NCBI GenBank assembly: GCA_964036045.1
Contig: OZ038381.1
Location: 125,929,708-125,993,707, forward strand
Length of the DNA stretch: 64,000 bases
Source: Eutreptiella sp. 'Long Island Sound 2002'
Taxonomy: Eukaryota > Euglenozoa > Euglenophyceae > Eutreptiales > Eutreptiaceae
Direction: 5' to 3'
The translations under genes and the position numbers were made by a program. Under the pieces are notes generated by a model. The model worked only from the letters and a program-made list of their open reading frames with translations. It was not told the origin of the DNA and did no database searches. This document shows, in pieces, positions 53,250-64,000 of the stretch; positions within the stretch are counted from its first letter, which is position 1; the number at the start of each line of letters is the position of its first letter.

Positions 53250-53580
53250 ATGGAGGAAGCGCCGAAGTCAGGCGACGACATGAATGAGGAGGCGCCAAAG
53301 TCACGCGACGACAGGAGTGAGGAAGCGCCAAAGGCACAGGAGCACAGGAGTGAGGAAGCGCCAAGGTCACGCAACGACAGGAGTGAGAGAGCGCCAAAGG
53401 CACGCGACGACAGGAATGAGGAAGCGCCAAAGGCACGCAACGACAGGAGTGAGAGTGCGCCAAAGGCACGCGATGAGAGGACTGAGGAAGCGCCAAATTC
53501 ACGCGACGACAGGAATGAGGAAGCGCCAAATTCACGCGACGACAGGAATGATGAAGCACCAGAAACACGCGACGCGCAAC
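53250..53580 (+). repeat. 30-bp minisatellite within an open frame
   Basis: About ten copies of a 30-bp unit. In the frame starting at 53,250 each encodes a decapeptide like EEAPKARDDR. Because the unit is a multiple of three, all frames on both strands stay open, so openness is not proof of translation. Downstream, around 53,585-53,765, another frame gives a Cys-rich stretch (CCICKDCLLYLCLS) ending WYDMMRK. Confidence 0.6.
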
Positions 53581-53584
53581 AGGT

Positions 53585-53935
53585 TTGGACACAGCAGGGC
53601 TGCTGCACCAGCGATGTTGCATTTGCAAGGACTGCCTCTTGTACCTCTGCCTCTCGTATGTTTCTCTCAGCAACACAGAGGAGAGGCGCTGCAAGAAGGA
53701 AGTGGAGCCTCACAAGAAGGGCCTCAGCCAAGTACACCCATGCCCACACTGGTATGACATGATGCGCAAGGTGAGCTGCAGACAGGGAATGCCATGATCA
53801 GTCATGTATATGCTCCCCTGCGTGCCACAGGAGAGTTCACAGAACAGTTCAGACATCATGCCTGCGCTCATGGAACTGAGTGATGATGAAGAAGCAGAAG
53901 CTGTTGGCAGACCACAACGAGTCTGTAAGTTGCAG
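53585..53935 (+). other. possible exons of an unidentified spliced gene
   Basis: A Cys-rich frame ends WYDMMRK just before GTGAGC (donor near 53,770). After about 60 bases, TGCCACAG provides an acceptor near 53,830. The next frame is SSQNSSDIMPALMEL, then SDDEEAEAVGRPQRV, reaching GTAAGT near 53,925. Donor and acceptor consensus are good but coding evidence is slim. The product is unknown; a multi-Cys DNA-binding or transposase-type domain is one possibility. Confidence 0.25.
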
Positions 53936-55945
53936 GTAGCAACCATGGACGTAGTTTTGGTTTCTTGCTTTGTGAGAGGCTGTAAGTCTGAGGCACTGCC
54001 AGCAACAATTTGGTTTCCTGTTCTTTCGCCTTTTGCAACCTCAAGGGCAAGTTCAGTGCAGGCTGCAGGCTCATTGACAGTTAGGGCAAGCAAGTTGGAG
54101 TGTCAAAATAGGGTTTTATCCATCTGGGCCTGCACATGATACGTGGGAGCCACACAGCTCCCTGGGAAAATCTGGCAATCGACCATTGATCATGCAATAC
54201 CAGCAGGAATGCAAGCAGTGGCCCCCACTGAAGAAATGGTCTGATGTGCAACAGCCTGTCACTGTTTGAATGCAGTTTGAATGTCTTTGTCATCTCTGTT
54301 TGTGTTGATATACTTTTCTTTTGCAGCCCGTCACAGTTTCTGCCACGGGCATTTCAACGAGTCGAACAGTTCATGCACTATGCACTGCCGCTTCGCACAT
54401 CAACTGTGGATGTATTCCGCTTTTTTGCAGTGCTCAAACGTTTGTGCATGTGTTTCGGATTTCTATGGCACAAAACATTTTTGGAATCACAATGATGCAC
54501 AGCTGCAGGGATATGATTTCAGTGAGTGAAAACTGCATCCAAAGCACATGACATTGCAGTGACCATTGCCGGAGTAGTCAAATAGTCCCCGAATCGGTCA
54601 AAAAACAAATTTCTGTACAATGTGTTCTATTTGCAGGAAAGGGGTTATTTTTAGGACCAAAAACCAGTTTGCGTTCTTGGCAAAATCTGCTATGTATGTG
54701 TTGAGGTAGATAGCAAAGAATGTTGCAGGGGCCCCACAGGAGCACAAGGTTCAATAAACACCCCCATGGGTGAGGTTCATTTTGTTTTCATGCATAACGC
54801 TTAGTGCAATTTCGTACAAATGTGCACCTATTTGAGGGACCAACTGGTACTCCCCGCTTGTGCTGTCGTGGCCACCACTGTCGCATGTTCAGGAAAAAGG
54901 GATTTCTTCTTGGCCTTTCCTTGGTTTCCACACCTACTTTAAAATACCTAGAGCTTCCCTAACCCTCGAAAAGAGCGCTTTACCACCGCCAGCAACTCTT
55001 GCTGCATTGTTCATGACAATTTCCAACAGAAAACTGGGCGCTCTTTGCGCTGCAGGGGTTCCTGTGGCTTGGTGGGGTTAGAATTGGGCATGCAAAGACC
55101 ATATGCATATGCATCCCTCCCTCCAAGCTGCAGCGTAACACAACCCAACGCCAGACTCTCATAGGAAGCTCGATCTGAGTCCCCTGGAACCTGATGGAGA
55201 AACCTGTCCTGGTACGGGGGCGAGAGGGCGACGATTAAATTAAAATTCCCCATTGGTGGGGTCTTGGGTTCTGGTTCAGTCTCCTGTCGCTGCTTTGTGG
55301 CCTGAATAGCGGCCTACTCAGCGACGCTTAGCGAGGATATCTGTACAACAGAGGAATGGAAGGATGAGGGACGAATCCACGCAAACGCGAAGCGACAACA
55401 CCTAAATCCGTCAAATGACGGCCTAGAATTTTTCTGAAAGCACATACCTGACCAGAATCCAATTGTGCATCAGATGCACATTTCTATAAAATTTCCGGTC
55501 ATCTCCTGATTTTTTAAATCAGGAAATTCCCACGCAGAAGAAGACGGCGCGCCGGAGCGGGTCCTAACGAAGCGCCGGAAAACAAATAATTAATAATATT
55601 ATAAATGTATGTCACGTATAATGACGAAAATGACGAGACACACATAAATAATTAAACATAGGCATTCCACCCATGCTGACACCAAGAGTCCAAGATCCAG
55701 GAATTCAAGAATGAATGAAAAGACCTCAATGAATCAGGTATAAACCACAGATCTGCTCCTCTCGTATGCAGCATGCACATTGCTCGTCTCGTGTCTCCGT
55801 GAACGAGTCTTGTAGCAGCGCTGACAAACGATAGAGGGAAAGATTAGAAGACTGCAGATGATGAGAGGTAGGTTCAGGGTGATTAGACATACACACATAT
55901 GCATAACGTCGTGTTTTGCTCCTCCACACTTGCTTTTGCTTTCTA
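53936..55945. other. unassigned sequence
   Basis: Short frames only. A frame around 54,330-54,520 (HSFCHGHFNESNS; YGTKHFWNHNDAQLQ) looks protein-like after a TTTGCAG acceptor-like site but cannot be tied to a gene. No LTR of the Gypsy-A type is seen here, although the copy to the right should have one. Confidence 0.3.
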
Positions 55946-57085
55946 GCGGTGAGTAAGGTAGGTAACCCCAGGTGGGGCCACCCCCTGGTGGAGTTCGTGA
56001 TTGTGGGGTACGATTAGGTATGATCAGGAAAAAACTTGAAGAAACTCGTGCATGCTCTTGCATTCACTCACGCATTAAAGGGTAGGCCATGCGTGGTGCG
56101 CACGGTAAAACCCTTGTTTAGGTTACCCAGGGGCCCCACCCCACGTTCTATAAGAGAACGGGTAGAGTTCCTTAAGCTTGCTTGCTTGTACTTGGGTTTG
56201 GGAACAGTGTATTATAGGGCTACCTGAGAAGCGTATAATACGTGGAGGTAGTCTCGGTTCCTCAGTTTCAAACCCAAGTCATTTGCCTCTGTTCTACAGG
56301 TCGGAAGATCAGGGTGATTGGTGCAGAAAGGATTGTTTTTTTCTGCCCTGCTAAACAAGGGTTTGATCACACCAAACAAGTAACTCCGCCTCTGCCTGTG
56401 GCAGAGCAGGGAGTCCGACTCCATCGACATATGCGCTGTGCACGCCAAAATAGCACTCCTTCCCTCCAAGCCCTAGCACAGAAACGCGTTGTGGCGTCCC
56501 TGTTAGGCCACAGACGCTTAGTAGCTCTGCGTTCTCTTGCAATCTCACAGGTGAGCCATTAAGGCTCATGACCTCTTCTCCAACGCAACCCAGTAGAGCG
56601 TGCGTGTAGGAGTGGTAGTTCTGAGTGGGGGCTTGAGCCATTTGAGCAAGTGCTCGCCCACCAGGATGGTGCCACTGTAGAGTGTGTAGGACCTGTAGTG
56701 TTTGTGTCACTGTCCCACGCGTGTCCTGCAATTTTAGCGGGGTTGGTGGGCAGTGGCAGTGGTTAGGGTAGATTTTCGCCTTCAAAGCAAACAGGCTTTT
56801 TTATGCCTTCATGGCTTTTGGCCACCCCTCCCCTGCAGTAGGCAGGTAGGTAGGAAAAACAATACCTGGTCTCGTATGCTGGGTATTCCCCCAAGGCTTT
56901 GCGCCAGCACAGAAACTGGGCGCTTAGGGGCGGAGAGACCCGGTGCGTACCCTGTGGCACCGGTAAGACATCCGCCAGGTTTAGCAAGCGTGCAGACTTG
57001 GGTATAATTAGGACACCGCTTCTGCGGCTTGCTCTCAGAACCTTAGGAATAGCACACTCACACATATGCTAAGGCAGGTAAGTGT
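55946..57085 (-). other. conserved, stem-loop-rich 3' block (Gypsy-A copy)
   Basis: Counterpart of 17,525-18,660. It directly adjoins the pol stop here, whereas in Gypsy-B about 330 bp intervene. It keeps GTATTATA...TATAATAC, GTTCT.TAAGAGAAC and long ungapped tracts (for example ACTTGGGTATAATTAGGAC). Confidence 0.6.
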
Positions 57086-57090
57086 AAGGT

Positions 57091-60000
57091 TCAGTCCTTA
57101 GATTTGGTCTTGGAGACAAGCGTCTCAGCGAGCCTCAGCAACTCACCAAGGTTGTTCTGGGACAGGTAGTCTATCAGAACTGAGTTTAGGCGTCCCTCAG
57201 GTAGAACAAACGCTGAGAATGGCTCCCAGGTGGCCTCTTCGACTCCAAACCCTTCCCAGAGGGTGAGGAAGCGCCAACCCTGGCGATAGCGGTGGCGTAC
57301 TACAGACTTCACCAGGGAGAAGCCTTCCTTAGCCATCTCCTCGGCGTTCATGTCGGGGAGGTCCCCTTCAACTTCCATAGGGCTGGCAGCCCCCTGTAGG
57401 TCTAGAGCAGCGATCTCCTCGTTGTTCAGCTCCCACTCCTCCCCACATAGGTCTTCAGGGTCATAGTAGCACTTCAGGTGCTGAGCAGCGCACACAAGGG
57501 TCCCCCCTAGTCGGGGAGAACACCGCATTGTGATACGGTGTCCATCCACAGATAGAATCTTGTAGGGCCCGAAGTAGGGGTCATCGCTGGTAGAGCGTGG
57601 CCAGGCGGGTAGTCGGTTGTGGTGCACCAGCACCCAGTCCCCCTCTTGGTAGGTAGCAGGCACCCGGTGCTTGTTCTTCTTGTTCCACTGGCGCTCGGTC
57701 ACTCTCTGGAGCATAGCCTTGGCCCTGTCCACCTTCGCTTGTTGCTCCTGGACCCAGTTACCCACAGAAGAATGGGTATCCTCTGGATAGGGAGCATGTA
57801 GGAACCACGCCGGGCGTCCTAGGAATAGCTCATGGGGCGAGTAGCCAGTCGCCGAACTCTTTTGGGAGTTCATCATCAAGGATATGACGGGGAGTAGTCT
57901 CACCCAGTCTCTGGTGCGTTCAGTTTTGCACCATATCCTTACATTCTCCTTGAGGACAGGAATCTGTCGCTCACATAGGGGGTTGCTCGTGTGAGAGTAG
58001 GGGATCCCCCTGGACACCTGGACATTGAGGGATCTCAGGCTTCTCTTTTACCAGCCGGTATCTGAGCGTACTCGTACGTCCTCATCGGAGTTGATCTCCT
58101 TGGGCGCCCCATAGATGAAAAACCACTCTTCCGGATGTATTTTGATGGTCTCCTCTCCGGTAATGTGCTTGGTTCTTGGGAACACCCTGGTAAACCTGGT
58201 CAGCCGACAGGTCACCACAAGGGCAAAGTCGTAGCCCCTAAACTTCGGCATCTCCGTGTAGTCCACATAGAGGACACTGTTAGCACAGTGGGGAATGGGC
58301 AGGGTCGAGTAGAGACCCCTGTCCCTGATATCCCCTGGTTTCCAGGACCTGTACGGTCACTTGTTCACGATAGGTTGGAGGGTCTTCCGCAGTTGGTCAT
58401 CAGTCCACGTAGTGTGGAACCACTGCTTGAATAGCCTCAGGGTACGGTCAGCACCCACATGACCGCTGGACTCATGGGTCCACTCCAAAAGCGCTGGGAC
58501 TCTGTCACTGGGTACCACGATGCGGTCTTCGTGCCAGCGGTAGCTCTTGTCCGTCTTCCACTGCTCTTGCTTGACCAGGAGGGGTTCAAGGCGTTTCTCC
58601 AGGCGCTTATAGGTATATCCAAACTCCTTCAGGTATTCCGCTTGTTGGAGTCCATCTAGGGGTCCATCTAGGAGTCCATCGTATCATAGTCATGTTGAGG
58701 TCCAAGTGTACGTCCATACGGCTGAACGCCTCCTTAGCCAGCGCTTCAGACCGGGCAACAATCAGGGCGTCAAAGTTTTTGCGGCTAATGTAGTCTGCAC
58801 ACTCGTTCTTCACTCCCTGGATATGGTGTACCGTCAGCCGTAGTTGGCTGAGGTAGGTCCACCAGCGCCGTAGCTTGGGCTTCTCAGGTGGGGGACCCTT
58901 CTGGAAAGTGCGGACCGGCTCTTGGTCGCACAGCCAGACCACAGGGTTACTCCCCAACAGTCGTGCCTGAGAGGATAGCACTAGCATACACGCGAGCAAC
59001 TCCTGCTCATAGGTGGAGTAGTTCCCCCTGGCCTGGTTCCATTTCCAGTTCCAGTGGCCCAGGGGTACTAGGACCCATTTGTCATCAGGGTAGCTGTGCT
59101 TTAGAGTTCAATCTCGGTTGAGACCTTCCGTCCCCGATTGGGAAATAGCCGAGTCGAACTCCTCCTTCTCCAGTGCTTGCCATTGGAACAACGTTCCACC
59201 ACCGCCCACATTGCTGGCGTCGGTCACCAGGACAATTTCACCTTGTGCTCTAGGCAGGCCCGAGCATCTAGCGTTGGCCACCTTGTCCTTGAGTTCATCA
59301 AACGCTTGTTGCTCTTGTGGACACCAGCGCCAAGTAGTACTCTTCTTGATTAAGTCCGTCAGAACGGCGGTGGTGTAGGTGAAGTTCTGGATATGGCGGC
59401 GGTAGAAGTTGCACGCCCCAATGAGACCGCGTACATCATGGAGTCCTTTCTTGGGGTCTTCATGTCGTACCTTAGCATCCATCAGGGGTTTGGCCTTAGA
59501 GGCCGCTGGGGTCCACCACCCATAGCCAACGTCAAACCCCAGGTACTGCATAGTCTGCTGCATGAGCTCACACTTCTCCAGCTCGAGTCGTGTGTGGTTC
59601 TCCTGGCAGACTGCAAAGAACTCACCCAAGAGGATTAGGTGGTCCTCCTGGGTATTGGTCCCGAGGCATACATCGTCGATGTGCGCTTCCATCTGGGCCC
59701 CACGGGATATGAGTTCTTGCACCTTGGGTCTTCGTCGTAGGATGGACAGGATCCTGTTCATCAGCTCTTGAAAGAGAGCGGGTGCCTTGGCCACGCCAAA
59801 GGGCATGACCTTCCACTTGAACACCCTCTTCTGAGGGGTGATGAAGGGGAGTAGCTCCTGGGCGTTGGGCGTCAGGTCCACCTGCCACACTCCACTTCTC
59901 TTGTCCATCTTGGTCTTGTAGCGACAGGAGGCTATCTTCTCAAGGACAGAGTTCATGTTAGGGATGGACCCTGAGTGGTTCAACGTCTTTTTGTTCAGCT

Positions 60001-61530
60001 CTACGTAGTCCACTACCAGCCGTTTGGCTGTAGACCAAGGCTTAGCCACTAGGAAACAGGGGCTGCAGTGTTCGGGGTAGTCCCCGTCCTTGTACTCCAG
60101 GACTAGGCCAGCGTCGATACACTCTTGTATCTGTCGCTCAATCTCATCGGCCTGCTCTTTAGGAGCCGGGTAGGGTCTCCTTCGGATCTTATGGCCCACG
60201 AACTCGGGTTTCAGCTTAAGGTCCATCTGTACCAGTTTGTCACATTAGGCTGGGGCTGGTAGTTCCCCGAACACCTGCAGATAGGTCCTTATAAGCTTCT
60301 GCACCCGCGGGTCCAATAGCCTGATCTTGTCCTCCATGTCCTCGTCAGAATGTAACTTGCTTGCCCCCTGAGTAATAGATGCCAGGAGGTGATCCTCCAC
60401 CGACTCTTCGCCCTTGGTAGTATCCTTCAACCCTTGGTAGGCATATAGTAGGTCTCGTTCAACCATCTCCGGTGGACGATGGCAACATAGGCAAGCTCGA
60501 GGGGGTTCACATACACATTCTTCCGAGAGGTCGTTCTCCTCCGGGATCCTCACATGGGCCCCCCACACCCTCTTCATAAGCTTGAGATCCACCTCCCTTT
60601 GCCAGGTGATGATCTTTTGTTCGAGGTCCTCCTTCAGTTGGGAGAGATCTCCCTTACATCCTTGCTTCAGTGGCCATGAGCTGTGGGTAGGTTTAGCTTA
60701 GCATAGCTTTTCCGCCACCAACCTCCTCTTGGAGTCCACGTACTCCCTCAGCCTGGATCGGGGGTCCAGCTCCTCGTCGAAGGGTTCTTCAACCCTCGTG
60801 GAGAGTAGGGGTTTCAGTGGGGCGACGTACTCGGCGTTCTCCACTTCCTCCACGCATGTCTGCACGAAGAAGGCGTCATGCTCAGTTTCGTCATCAGAGT
60901 GGATAGAGCTGGGGAGCTCGGATAGTCCACACTCTGAGACTCCATCAGGACTAGGTACATGGCAGGGAGAGTTGGGGGCATTGGTTTTAGTCACGACGTA
61001 TTCATCTCCCCGTGGTATAGTCTCAATGGCATCTTGAGGACGTAGTCGATCCTTCAAGTCACCCAGGGTGAGTCCATCGCTCTCTCGCTGTATAGCCTGG
61101 ACCAGAGTTGAGTCCAGGTCCTCCCAGGGGATAGAGGTAAGACCCCCATCCACCACGCTGTGCATACTTCCCCATCTGGGTTTCCCGATGGGCGTCTTGC
61201 GTCCCAGAGGCACGTAGATGGCCTCATCAGGTAGCCGGACAGAGCTGATAGTCAGCCTGTCCAGGAGGGTTCGCCAGTACTCGTTGCCCCCATGGGCTCC
61301 CCAATCGGGGGAACACAGGACCATACGGGAACGTTCCAGGGCCACCCTGGTCAAGACCTTCACCAGTTCACTGAACCTGGGGTTCCCGTAGGCCATCCCG
61401 AAAGAGGGCCAGTAAAATTTGTAGCAGCAGTTTTTCCCCCTGCTGCATTAGAGGTCCAAGACATGTTGCTTGTCGCTGGCGAACAACTCCACGCTCAAAT
61501 CTTCTCTGGAGTAACCCAACTCCTTCAGCC
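57091..61530 (-). pseudogene. Gypsy-A pol, 5'-truncated and broken (RT, RNase H, integrase, chromodomain)
   Basis: Near-identical to copy 1 in the overlap (1-480 against 60,300-60,720). It starts inside the NPP-box segment (YGNPRFS, SPDWG), then has an acidic linker, the Cys-rich CVCEPP..CLCC, RT (59,350-60,226, box EAHIDDVCLG), RNase H (about 58,790-59,240), integrase (about 57,800-58,520; VDYTEMP, NPLCERQ), GPY/F (YFGPYKI) and a chromodomain (LWEGFGVEEATWEP), ending in TGA at 57,091. Lesions: TAA 60,698 (Tyr in copy 1), TAA 60,245, TGA 59,108, TGA near 58,363 and TAA near 58,050 (Tyr in Gypsy-B). Gag, protease and 5' LTR are absent; the truncation at about 61,530 runs into unrelated sequence. 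Confidence 0.85.
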
Positions 61531-61920
61531 CTCCCCGCGCGCCCACTTGGTCCCTAGTTTCATCTTACCAGAACTCAATATTCATCTTAACATGTTTAAG
61601 ATGAAAATCTTGAAATTAAATCTTATTCATCATGGCTTCATTTCTTCGGTCATATTGGTTCCAAATATGTGTTTGGGTGCCTGCTGCAGATGCCGTGCGC
61701 GTGTGTGACGCTGTTTCCGCCTGTCGCCGTAACTCTTTGCACGGAATGTTTTTTCACAGTACATTCGTCGTACGAAGAATAGATTCGTCGTACGATGAAA
61801 TTTTACTATGAATTTAGTGTGACAGAACAGCATGCAAAAATCCGCACCAAAATCTGACACAGTAACAGTGAAAGTCGTAACAGTCGCTTCCAACAGTCAA
61901 TGGCAATCAAAATAGATACG
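61531..61920. other. AT-rich spacer with CGTACGA palindromes
   Basis: No coding signal. It contains TTCGTCGTACGA and TCGTCGTACGATGAA near 61,765-61,800, plus related ATTCATCTTAA/TTTAAGATGAA sequence near 61,580-61,600. Confidence 0.4.
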
Positions 61921-61921
61921 T

Positions 61922-62522
61922 TCAGTTGGGCTCTGCACCGTCAGGCGCTGCACCACTCGCACCTGCACCTTCTGACACCTGATCTGTTTGTTTCTCGGGC
62001 TTTTCTTGATCTGCAGCTGGTGCTGGTGGTGCAGCTGGTTCTGCAGCAGCTTCTGCCTTGTGTGCCTTGCGGGCTTCGCGCTCCTTCTGCTGCTGTTCCT
62101 TCATCTTGCGCTTCTTCAGTGCCAGTGTCATGCCTTTGCAGTAAAGCTCAGCTTCTTTGGGAGTGCGAAACGCGATGCGAGCAGCAAGGTATTGACCTTC
62201 CACGTTCCAGCTCTTGTCGGTTGCATCGTCGGAAGCCAATAGATAGTGCTCTTAGTCCGCTCCGCTTCAGCCACTAGTTCGTCAGATACTTTCGTTCCTC
62301 TAGGTTCCTCTAGGCTCTAGGCTGCATTGCTCTTGCTGCATTCTCATCCGTCTCCAATGCTTGTAGTATTCCCAATGTTCGAGCGGGTGCACATCTCAGT
62401 GAATTTAGGATGCCTCCTGCAGTGAGAACATGCTGAACCCCAAGGTCAGTACCAATATTGCCCACAACAAATCCAACTCCTACAGCTGAGCGCTCAACTG
62501 CTTCAACCTGAGGAAAGAGCAA
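61922..62522 (-). other. exon-like blocks: acidic/Ala-rich C-terminus and a VGVGFVVGNIG segment
   Basis: On the minus strand, after CTTTCCTCAG (acceptor near 62,508), the frame VEAVERSAVGVGFVVGNIG continues to about 62,310. A second block, 61,922-62,239, reads ASDDATDKSWNVEGQYLAAR, then a Lys/Glu-rich helix (KKRKMKEQQQKEREARKAHK) and an Ala/Pro/Glu tail ending in a stop. A local triplication of CCTAGAG(GAA) near 62,290-62,320 puts the two out of frame. The family is unknown, and this could be a decayed gene. Confidence 0.3.
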
Positions 62523-62643
62523 TGAACGAACGACATTTTTCGTACCGCTTCATCGTACGACGAATTGCTTTCTTCTTACGATGAATTATTCGTCTTACGA
62601 TGAATTTTTCAGATGAATCGTCGCACGTTACGCGCGCACCTCT

Positions 62644-63487
62644 TCAAAGGGTGCCTACCTCATATTGGCGCTGCTTTGTCGCATTGTCCTGGAGTCCAGC
62701 AGTCACGGCTGCCATCAGCGTCGCGCTCCAATTTGGTGCTGCTGCTACTGGTGATGGAGGCTCACCTGGTTCTTGTAATGGTGCAGATGTCGATCTCGTA
62801 GCAGGTGGTGGCGCAGATGATACTGGAGGTCTCCCTTTCTGCTTGCCCTCAGGGATAGGAATATTCCAAACGTCAGGTGCGGGGGTGCTGGAAAACCATA
62901 GCATCCAATCCCCCCGCTTCAGCATGAAGCTCAACAACTCCATGCACTTTCAAGATGACTCCCAAAAATTCGAGCAGGGCGGTTGGAGGCACCGGAGGCT
63001 GACGGGGTGGATTTTTTCTCTGCTTTTCAGTCAATGGGACACCAAAAGGTTGTTGGCCAGCCAGCTGATTTGCTGTAACCCAGGCATCCAGGCTCATGCT
63101 CTGGTGCTGCCTCGTAAGCTTGTTTCGACAACGACCAAAAACATGATTGAGTGTCACGTGCACCATGGTAGGGTCAGTGCAAATGGGAGTCGAGGGCCCA
63201 GGAATATCAACATCATCCTCCAGGCACTTCAATAACATTGGGTTCACGTGGCGTTGCCCCAGGACCACCTTCTCATGGCTGGATAGCTTGTAGCCAGACA
63301 TTTCAGAAAGGGGGCTGCTAAGTGCACTGCGTGGGCGGTCCGTGGCACTGAGGTCAAGTTGTCGCACAGGGTCCTGAGCCAATTGTGTTGGTGTGTGAAC
63401 CAATTGATCTGCAGCTGGCAGCTCCTTTCTTGGAGTCACCGTGGCTCCCGGAGCTTGTTTCTGAGCCTGAGGTGGCAGAAATGGCGT
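62644..63487 (-). other. exon-like region, Pro-rich unknown protein
   Basis: Downstream of a TTTTTTTCAG acceptor near 63,490 on the minus strand, an open frame reads TTPFLPPQAQKQAPG, SGYKLSSHEKVVLGQRHVN, HVTLNHVFGRCRNKLTRQH to about 62,900. The coding-like signal then shifts frame (DWMLWFSSTPAPDVWNIPIP) and ends at QRQYE before GTAGGC (donor near 62,660). The frame change near 62,930 means either an unseen intron or a lesion. No family recognised. Confidence 0.35.
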
Positions 63488-63708
63488 TGTCTGAAAAAAA
63501 TACATTTTCTTTCCGGTTTTGCAACTTTTTCTGCTTTTTCTGAATTTTTTCTTCGTACGACAAATTCTCCTTCTTACGATGAATATTTTCTTCTTAAGAA
63601 GAAGTTTTAAGATGAATTTTCCCAACGAAAAAGATTTCGAAACTTTTTTTTGAAAAAGTTATTGTTCTTATTATTATTGTTAGTATCATCATTATTTTCA
63701 CAGCATAC

Positions 63709-63842
63709 CTCTTTCCACTTCTTGAACTCCAGAAATTCTTTGAAATCTTGGTCCATTTGGCATCTGTATTGAGCGATCCAGTGATGCCAGACGTGATGTG
63801 CAGGGTCGTGGCACGCCATGGGCTTCCAGATGTGCATGACTC
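63709..63842 (-). other. exon-like block (His/Trp-rich)
   Basis: Minus strand: MHIWKPMACHDPAHHVW, then HHWIAQYRCQMDQDFKEFL, ending KKWKE before GTATGC (donor near 63,708). Upstream in this frame are stops, so it would begin at an acceptor near 63,842 (CCATTGAG). Further up, 63,890-64,000 has VAMFSNDLTETMNAIMKG in another frame. Probably upstream exons of the gene at 62.6-63.5 kb. Confidence 0.3.
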
Positions 63843-64000
63843 AATGGAAAAATATGCAGAATGGTCTGTCTTAGTGCAAAGGCTTCGCCCAATCCATATT
63901 ATGTTGCAGAACCAGCCCCTCTGCTGCTGTGCTGGAGGCATATTCCCTTCATAATTGCATTCATGGTTTCTGTCAGGTCGTTTGAGAACATCGCCACACC

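Overview
This is nuclear DNA from a repeat-rich eukaryote, most likely a unicellular alga or other protist. The evidence is chromodomain-bearing Ty3/gypsy elements, an APE-type LINE, satellite arrays and GT-AG intron-like gaps. There are no operons, no bacterial-style genes and no rRNA. I cannot name the species. Almost everything recognisable is transposable-element sequence. Base composition alternates between moderate-GC gypsy territory and very GC-rich islands (about 5.1-12.5 kb, interrupted by an LTR insertion, and 27.75-47.5 kb).

Layout. (1) 1-5,076: Gypsy-A on the minus strand, cut by the window edge, with 5' LTR, an extra upstream ORF (ORF0), gag and the start of pol. (2) 5,194-7,074: a complete short non-autonomous LTR element inside the first GC-rich island. 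(3) 7,075-12,700: degenerate minus-strand coding sequence for a basic ORF1-like protein followed by a ULP1/C48-like cysteine protease. (4) 12,722-14,995: gag and protease remnant of a third family (Gypsy-C), followed by a Gypsy-A-type LTR at about 15,010-15,653. (5) 15,654-26,771: a full-length, apparently intact Gypsy-B (about 11.1 kb, 725-bp LTRs, AGCAG target duplication) nested in that LTR, whose other part resumes at 26,772-27,748. (6) 27,749-47,090: the second GC-rich island with ORF1-like debris, a broken LINE on the minus strand (APE endonuclease, RT, RNase H, zinc-binding tail), and a plus-strand unknown gene flanked by inverted satellite arrays of about 210-bp monomers. (7) 47.1-49.7 kb: degenerate GT/CT-rich repeats. 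(8) 49,740-52,672: Gypsy-A gag-protease fragment joined to an oppositely oriented LTR. (9) 52.7-55.9 kb: weak evidence for a spliced gene with a 30-bp coding minisatellite. (10) 55,946-61,530: 3' half of another Gypsy-A copy. (11) 61.6-64.0 kb: exon-like blocks on the minus strand separated by AT-rich gaps carrying a recurring CGTACGA palindrome.

Points that stand out. All three gypsy families have an in-frame stop exactly between gag and pol in a context known for readthrough (UAG-G in B; UGA-CGG/CAG in A; UGA-CUA in C). Pol carries, between protease and RT, a domain with an NPP[FW] box resembling the phage-Dam/DIRS adenine-methyltransferase-like domain. The RT active site reads HIDD instead of YxDD. 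The Gypsy-A LTR contains a tRNA-like fold with a perfect B box. A stem-loop-rich noncoding block is conserved at the 3' ends of both A and B. The GC-rich elements are decayed by in-frame stops and frameshifts, some of which could be sequencing errors in G runs.
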